A stretch of DNA of 11,770 nucleotides, taken from contig MU617507.1 in the NCBI GenBank assembly GCA_025201705.1, positions 1 to 11,770 of the forward strand, in the 5' to 3' direction. This document shows, in pieces, positions 7,548 to 11,770 of this stretch (positions are counted from its first letter, which is position 1; the number at the start of each line of letters is the position of its first letter). The DNA is from Dissophora ornata (Eukaryota > Mortierellomycota > Mortierellomycetes > Mortierellales > Mortierellaceae). Made by a program: the position numbers and the translations under genes. The notes under the pieces were generated by a model. The model worked only from the letters and a program-made list of their open reading frames with translations, was not told the origin of the DNA and searched no databases.

Positions 7548-7914
7548 TTTATACAACTCGACAACATCTAGATCCCCTAGACCCCCACACCCAAAGCATT
7601 TCAACTCGTGCTATTCTAGTTCGGTTTGCCATCTTCTCTTCATCATTATCTCTGCACACTCTATCCCACTTATTTTCCCCCTCTTGCTTTGTCCTTTTGT
7701 CATCTTTGCCTTACATTACTACAGCTAGCAGATCATTCGTCCCGCTGCATAGAGCTTTGTATAATACATATTACTGTTTTCCTTCGATTTCGAGCGTGCT
7801 ACCTACCATCTGCCATTTGAGATCTCGTATAGTGCTGCATTGTGGATGTCCTCCCCCGCAAAATGATTCCCTCTTTATCACAAACAAACAAGAATAATGG
7901 ATAATCTATGAAAT
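7548..7914. other. Convergent intergenic region, 3' ends of TIM23 and Alba-like gene
   Basis: A 367-base gap between two stop codons facing each other. It is pyrimidine-rich on the plus strand and has no recognisable gene. No perfect AATAAA was found for either transcript, so the two 3' untranslated regions may overlap. AATAAT near 7890 is a weak candidate for TIM23. Confidence 0.45.
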
Positions 7915-9383
7915 CTATGAACGCGGAGGCCGCTTCTCGAGGCTTATATATCCTTGTCCTCGCCGCATCCGGAACTGCAGACAGCTCTTGTTTCCTCCAA
8001 GGCCATCTTGTGTCGTAAACGTCCTTATTTCTACAGGAGAGTTGTGTGTGTGTGTGTGTGAGCGAGTGAGAGAGAGACAGAGAGAGGGAGACAGAGAGAG
8101 GGAGACAGACACAGGGAAATTAAAACACCTGCATTAATGAAAACGATCTGCGCCTCCGTTGATCCACGACATGCGTGGTACGTGAGCATCTGTGCGCGTA
8201 CCTTGGTATCCAATACCCAGTTTTCCCGCTCGGAGGACTAGGGCGATAATATCGGGGATCGCTGCTTCCATACCGATCAGAGTAATCTCTTCATGTTCTT
8301 TGAGCGACCTGACAATCTGATTTCCGGTCCCCACATGGGCAATGCAAAGAATGACAATAAAAAAAACCCCCTCCCCCTCTGTGTTAAGAAAATTTCTAAC
8401 TCCATCAGGCTTTTGATTCCATGGATTTTTTTCTTCTTTCTTACCCAATCCAGGTACGCGTCTGATCCTTGTTCCATGATTGACACACTGTCCTTGACAA
8501 CAAGTCGCACTGGGTGAATAACATCAGTGAGGCAGATAAACGCAGTGGGTTCCATTCCTGGAACGATGTTGGACGATGATGGGGTCGCTCCAGGTGATGT
8601 CGAGGCTGCGCCTGCTGCGGAGGACTGTCCTGATCCTGATCCGGCATGGTCGACAGACCCCTTGCGCGCGCCCTGCGCAGACGACACCGTCTTCGCTGCG
8701 GAACCTTGTCCAGATCCGGATCGATTGGGGGCATGTGGCTTTGAAGAGGTGGTCGCCTTAGTTCCCGATCCCGACCCTGCACCTGCATTGGCATTGGCAG
8801 ACGAGACTGCGGTGCCGTTCGACTTTTGTTTACCAGAGGCATTCGTCGATCGTTGTTGCTGATGATTGTCTTGCGACTGCTTGGTGTTCAAAGGGCGTCC
8901 TCCATTCGAATTGCCGTTGTGGTTGTGGTTGTTTTTGTGTTTATCATCGACGCCATGGTGGCTATTGTTAATATGCTGCTTTGAGTGTTGTTGTGGTTGC
9001 TGCTTGTGTTGAGCGTCTCGTCTTTCAGACGTTCGTTCTTTCAGTGGTTGTTGTTGTTGCTGTGGCTTCTGTTGCTGTCGCCTCTGCGGTTTGCTCGAGT
9101 CCTTGGTTGCTAAAGCTGCGGCGTTGTTACTGATATTCTCTGTAGACGACGACGACGATCGATAGTTCTCTCGCTTATGGTGACTGTTCAAAAATGACGT
9201 AGACGGCGACTGCGACTCTTGTTGTTGCTGTTGCACCGAGGACCCTGTTGCCGTGCTCGCTGGCGTAGACGAATTAGAACTAGAAGAAACTCCTCCGACA
9301 GTCGGAGCAGGAACAGGCAGCTTTGAAATGAACGATGGGATGAATTCTTTGGCAGTTGCCTTGAGAGACATTGAATGGTTCAT
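7915..9383 (-). CDS. PAM2-motif protein with long disordered linker and C-terminal Alba-like domain
   Basis: Predicted RNA-associated protein. There are three exons: 9383-8445, 8316-8202 and 8030-7915, giving 389 residues. Introns are 128 bases (GTAAGA...ATCAG, phase 0) and 171 bases (GTACGC...CTGTAG, phase 1). Residues 6-18 (SLKATAKEFIPSF) fit the PAM2 motif L-x-x-x-A-x-E-F-x-P, which binds the MLLE domain of poly(A)-binding protein. Residues about 20-275 are disordered and rich in Gln, Asn, His, Ser and Gly, with several poly-Gln runs. Residues about 282-380 look like an Alba fold: a first strand (HPVRLVVKDS), a helix (SDAYLDWIVRSLKEHEE), strand-loop-helix (ITLIGMEAAIPDIIALVLRAG), then a hairpin tail (TFTTQDGLGGNKSCLQFRMRR) as in archaeal and eukaryotic Alba proteins. 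Two ATGs are possible (residues 1 and 5); both keep the motif. The domain calls are by eye; splicing is well supported by frame. Confidence 0.72.
8043..8112. repeat. GT and GAGA microsatellite within an intron
   Basis: A run of eight or so GT units (about 8043-8060) is followed by GAGAGAGACAGAGAGAGGGAGACA, with the unit GAGACAGAGAGAGG repeated. It lies in intron 2 of the Alba-like gene. On the coding strand it gives a CT/CA-rich tract directly before the CTGTAG acceptor, so it serves as an extended polypyrimidine tract. Confidence 0.85.
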
Positions 9384-9712
9384 GCGTAGGTGAGGAGAGA
9401 ATCAAGAACGGCAGACAATCTGCGCAAATCTCACTTTTTTTTGGAGTGTTCTCTGCTTCTTTCTACCACTGCGTTGTTAAGGGCAGTTTTTTTTCCACCC
9501 TAACGGTCCACACGCAGGGGACACGATGGATTATGAATGGCCTTCATGAAACCTTCAAAAGATACAACAAATAAACGCAAAAGAGGTTGTCAATGCGAAG
9601 GGGGGTCATTATTACTGTTGGATGGATATATAGGTGCAACACTAGACTATGCAGTATTGTCGAAAAATGCGGGGAGAGGGAGAGAGTGATGAAAATATCA
9701 CTCCGTATGCAA
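9384..9712. other. Intergenic region between tandem minus-strand genes
   Basis: A 329-base gap that must hold the 3' end of the membrane-protein gene and the promoter of the Alba-like gene, both on the minus strand. It has two homopolymer tracts of eight to nine T on the plus strand (near 9434 and 9487). No TATA box was found, and no minus-strand AATAAA. Confidence 0.4.
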
Positions 9713-11503
9713 TCAGGACTCAAAACGACCCGAGGAACCAGCCAGGGGCGAGGACGCGAATCCGGCGGGCAAGATGCGCTGTTGCACAGGCGACTGGGGT
9801 GGAGACGAGACTGACACCACCATCTGCGGGACCGAGGAGCTGTGTCTCAACATCGACTGCCCTGCTGGTATCGTCAGCGATGGATGACGCTCTGCGCCCG
9901 ACTGAAGCACAAGCGATGACCTTGCAGAGGGTGACAACTGTGGGTAACTAGGATCGGCCTCGAGCTGAAACATTGACTGAGGCCGGGACAATGCTGCAGA
10001 TGGCGAGTCGATCAGGGAGTCCAAGGTCCGATAAGGGGCCTGCATAACGTCAGGTTGTGAGATGATCCTCGAGGATCGGGATGGATACGATGAATGCGAA
10101 ACTTCAATGGTGGGGGCTTGAGAAGAGGTGTTGCCACTATTTGAATAGAAACCGGCTGTTGTTGGTGATAACGATGATGATGATGATGTTGGTGGCGGCG
10201 GAGCAGGTCTTGATCCGAGTTGCTGCATCGACATACTCTTGTGCAACCCATTCGACCAATCAAATCCAGATCCGGGAGTCACCTCGCGCGAAAGCGCCGA
10301 CTGTGAACGCGAGATCTGCGGATGCATTCCAGCACCAGTTGGCGTTCCTGGTCTTGATCCCCCTACTGGCGTGACAGGTCTTGACGGCGGCATGGGGACC
10401 ATTGCCGGAACAATCTCCATGCCCGCTCCAACAACTCCATTGCTTGCCCTGAATTCTGGCGTCATTCCACCTTGCTGAATCGAGCGATCGCTCGCCGACA
10501 TGGACCCAAAAGAACCTGCGGATGGCGAGCCGCCAAACGGACTTCTGTTCTTCATCTCGATTGGGACACTGCTGTAATCCTCTGCACCTTGACGGAAGGG
10601 ATTTAACATCGAGCTGTCGCTGACCTGGCTCTGGTTCGTTTGCGAGTACGGCGAAAAGTTTGGGGATGGCAACGGGGATGGGAATGGCGAGATCTCGCTC
10701 GGCAACAGTCCAGGTGCTGGTGAGGGCATATAATGTCTTCCCGTGAACTTTGACGGTTTCCTTGCGATCGCACTTGCCGACCCTGCTGCAGAATCAGCAT
10801 CACCCTCAACATCGTCGTCGTTGATATCTTTCACGCTCGTAATCGTGTCTGCATCTTTTCTTGTCTTCTCGTCCTCATCGCCTTCAGGATCGACCTTTTG
10901 ACTCCCAGTTGCCCAGGCGAACGAACGCTTCGTCCATCTGGATGTAGTCCTAATCACACACCCGACGATTGCGATCGCCACAACCGCACCTGCCGCCATC
11001 ATGATGATTACTACGGGACTCATCCCAGCCTTGTTAGTCCCGAACGGATCGTCCCCCAGCGTCACCGCCGCATTATAGCTCGTCGGCAATGTCTTCCGTG
11101 AAGATGTGATATTGACGCAGACGTTTCTATTATTATCACAGCTCCCTGCATAACAGGGCACTTGCGATGAACAATAGTTCAGCAAACAAGTGTTTTGAAC
11201 GCCATATTCATAATCTCGACAAGAGTCCGAGACTCGTTTCGGATCTGTAAAGTTACAGCCGATGGCGTACATCTTGACCGGTGACGGCGTCAGGGTGATG
11301 TAGGACTTTGTGTTTGGTAGACATTGGCAGACCCGATCAATGCAGGGGATTTTGGAGGGGCAAGGGTTATCGTCGGAGCAGAACAAAAAGTCTTTGATAC
11401 ATGATTTGGTGTCGTAGATGGATTGGGATGGGTCGCAGTTAAGGGAGCTGTTCCCACTTTCATTGTCGGTGTTGTCGAGTAGTGGGAGTGTTAGTTGGAC
11501 CAT
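9713..11503 (-). CDS. Single-pass membrane protein with Cys-rich ectodomain and Ser/Pro-rich cytosolic tail
   Basis: A single-exon gene of 596 residues from the ATG at 11503. The frame continues upstream to 11761, but that part overlaps the TATA box, so the shorter start is preferred. Residues 1-162 carry 14 cysteines (23, 35, 42, 48, 54, 59, 61, 83, 95, 106, 111, 117, 122, 129) and four N-glycosylation sequons (NES, NSS, NFT, NIT), marking an extracellular or lumenal face. One membrane segment spans about 163-184 (PVVIIMMAAGAVVAIAIVGCVI) and is followed by basic residues (RTTSRWTKR), predicting N-outside, C-inside. The 410-residue tail is disordered, first acidic (207-240), then rich in SP/TP sites (FPSPLPSPNFSPYS, SRPVTP, SRPGTP). 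There is no cleavable signal peptide. It looks like a cell-surface sensor or adaptor, but I do not recognise a named family and no enzyme domain is present. Confidence 0.8.
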   Translation of the reverse strand: MVQLTLPLLDNTDNESGNSSLNCDPSQSIYDTKSCIKDFLFCSDDNPCPSKIPCIDRVCQCLPNTKSYITLTPSPVKMYAIGCNFTDPKRVSDSCRDYEYGVQNTCLLNYCSSQVPCYAGSCDNNRNVCVNITSSRKTLPTSYNAAVTLGDDPFGTNKAGMSPVVIIMMAAGAVVAIAIVGCVIRTTSRWTKRSFAWATGSQKVDPEGDEDEKTRKDADTITSVKDINDDDVEGDADSAAGSASAIARKPSKFTGRHYMPSPAPGLLPSEISPFPSPLPSPNFSPYSQTNQSQVSDSSMLNPFRQGAEDYSSVPIEMKNRSPFGGSPSAGSFGSMSASDRSIQQGGMTPEFRASNGVVGAGMEIVPAMVPMPPSRPVTPVGGSRPGTPTGAGMHPQISRSQSALSREVTPGSGFDWSNGLHKSMSMQQLGSRPAPPPPTSSSSSLSPTTAGFYSNSGNTSSQAPTIEVSHSSYPSRSSRIISQPDVMQAPYRTLDSLIDSPSAALSRPQSMFQLEADPSYPQLSPSARSSLVLQSGAERHPSLTIPAGQSMLRHSSSVPQMVVSVSSPPQSPVQQRILPAGFASSPLAGSSGRFES

Positions 11504-11770
11504 CGTCTTGAAGGAATCGTCGCGCGTTTTCCGTCGATTGAAAGGGAGAAGAGTGAGGTGGGTATAAGGAAGGCCGAGAGGCGATTGATTGAATGAGTTC
11601 AGAGAAGGGGTGGGGAGAGAGGTGGGGATATATATATATAAAAAGGCTGTACACAGTAACTGTAAACAATAATGGAGATTCGGATGCGTGTGTCCCGTTT
11701 GGTTGCTGCAGTTGTTTTGTTGACAGGTATGGCCAGAGCGCTGGGGTAAAATGAAAAACACGTTTTTTTT
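11504..11770 (-). promoter_or_regulatory. Promoter of the membrane-protein gene with TATA box
   Basis: On the minus strand an extended TTTTTATATATATATAT element (11628-11644) stands about 125 bases before the ATG at 11503. A CT-rich tract follows (CCACCTCTCTCCCCACCCC), consistent with a fungal transcription start region. This supports starting the protein at 11503 rather than at the far-upstream in-frame ATG. Confidence 0.6.

Noticed and set aside
7406..7897. 163-codon plus-strand open frame over the last TIM23 exon and 3' region
   Set aside because: It is out of frame with the clear TIM23 exon 4, and comes from pyrimidine-rich 3' sequence.
8527..8862. 111-codon plus-strand frame rich in Asp-Pro, antisense to the Alba-like gene
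   Set aside because: Repetitive DPDPA-type texture is the mirror of Gly/Ser-rich codons in the disordered linker on the minus strand.
11504..11761. In-frame N-terminal extension of the membrane protein to an ATG at 11761
   Set aside because: It would translate through the TATA box and CT-rich start region, and still does not provide a signal peptide.
1..11770. CRISPR array, prophage, insertion sequence or bacterial operon
   Set aside because: No regularly spaced repeats with unique spacers, no transposase or integrase, and intron-containing eukaryotic genes throughout.

Overview
The window looks like nuclear DNA from a filamentous fungus. Five protein genes can be modelled, most with short spliceosomal introns of about 80-170 bases (GT-AG, plus one GC-AG). 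They include a mitochondrial TIM23 subunit, a PEX10 peroxin and a secreted AA11-like lytic polysaccharide monooxygenase. The Gln/Asn/His-rich disordered stretches and the mixed codon use fit an early-diverging fungus of Mucoromycota/Mortierellomycota type, but that placement is inference; only 'fungus' is well supported.

Layout. Positions 1-889 on the minus strand hold a putative partial gene that runs off the left edge. Its second exon is open for 218 codons, carries 84/85-base tandem repeats and ends in a stretch resembling the DUF962/Mpo1 family. Positions 890-2158 hold only a short unrecognised open frame (1327-1632) and otherwise look non-genic or decayed. At 2159-3021 (minus) is the two-exon AA11-like monooxygenase with a TATA element upstream. 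From about 3270 to 4440 is an intergenic region with small repeats and hairpin-forming sequences. At 4507-6026 (minus) is PEX10 in four exons. It is divergent from TIM23 (6575-7547, plus, four exons) across a 548-base shared promoter region. TIM23 converges on a three-exon minus-strand gene (7915-9383) with an N-terminal PAM2-like peptide, a long disordered linker and a C-terminal Alba-like domain. At 9713-11503 (minus) is a single-exon gene for a Cys-rich single-pass membrane protein with a long Ser/Pro-rich cytosolic tail and a TATA box upstream.

How the genes relate. There is no operon-like or obvious biosynthetic cluster logic. The most suggestive arrangement is the head-to-head pair PEX10/TIM23, two organelle-biogenesis genes that could share regulatory DNA. 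The most unusual protein is the PAM2-linker-Alba protein, whose layout predicts an RNA-binding factor tethered to poly(A)-binding protein. The strongest gene-structure oddity is a GC-AG intron splitting the RING finger of PEX10 between its sixth and seventh zinc ligands.
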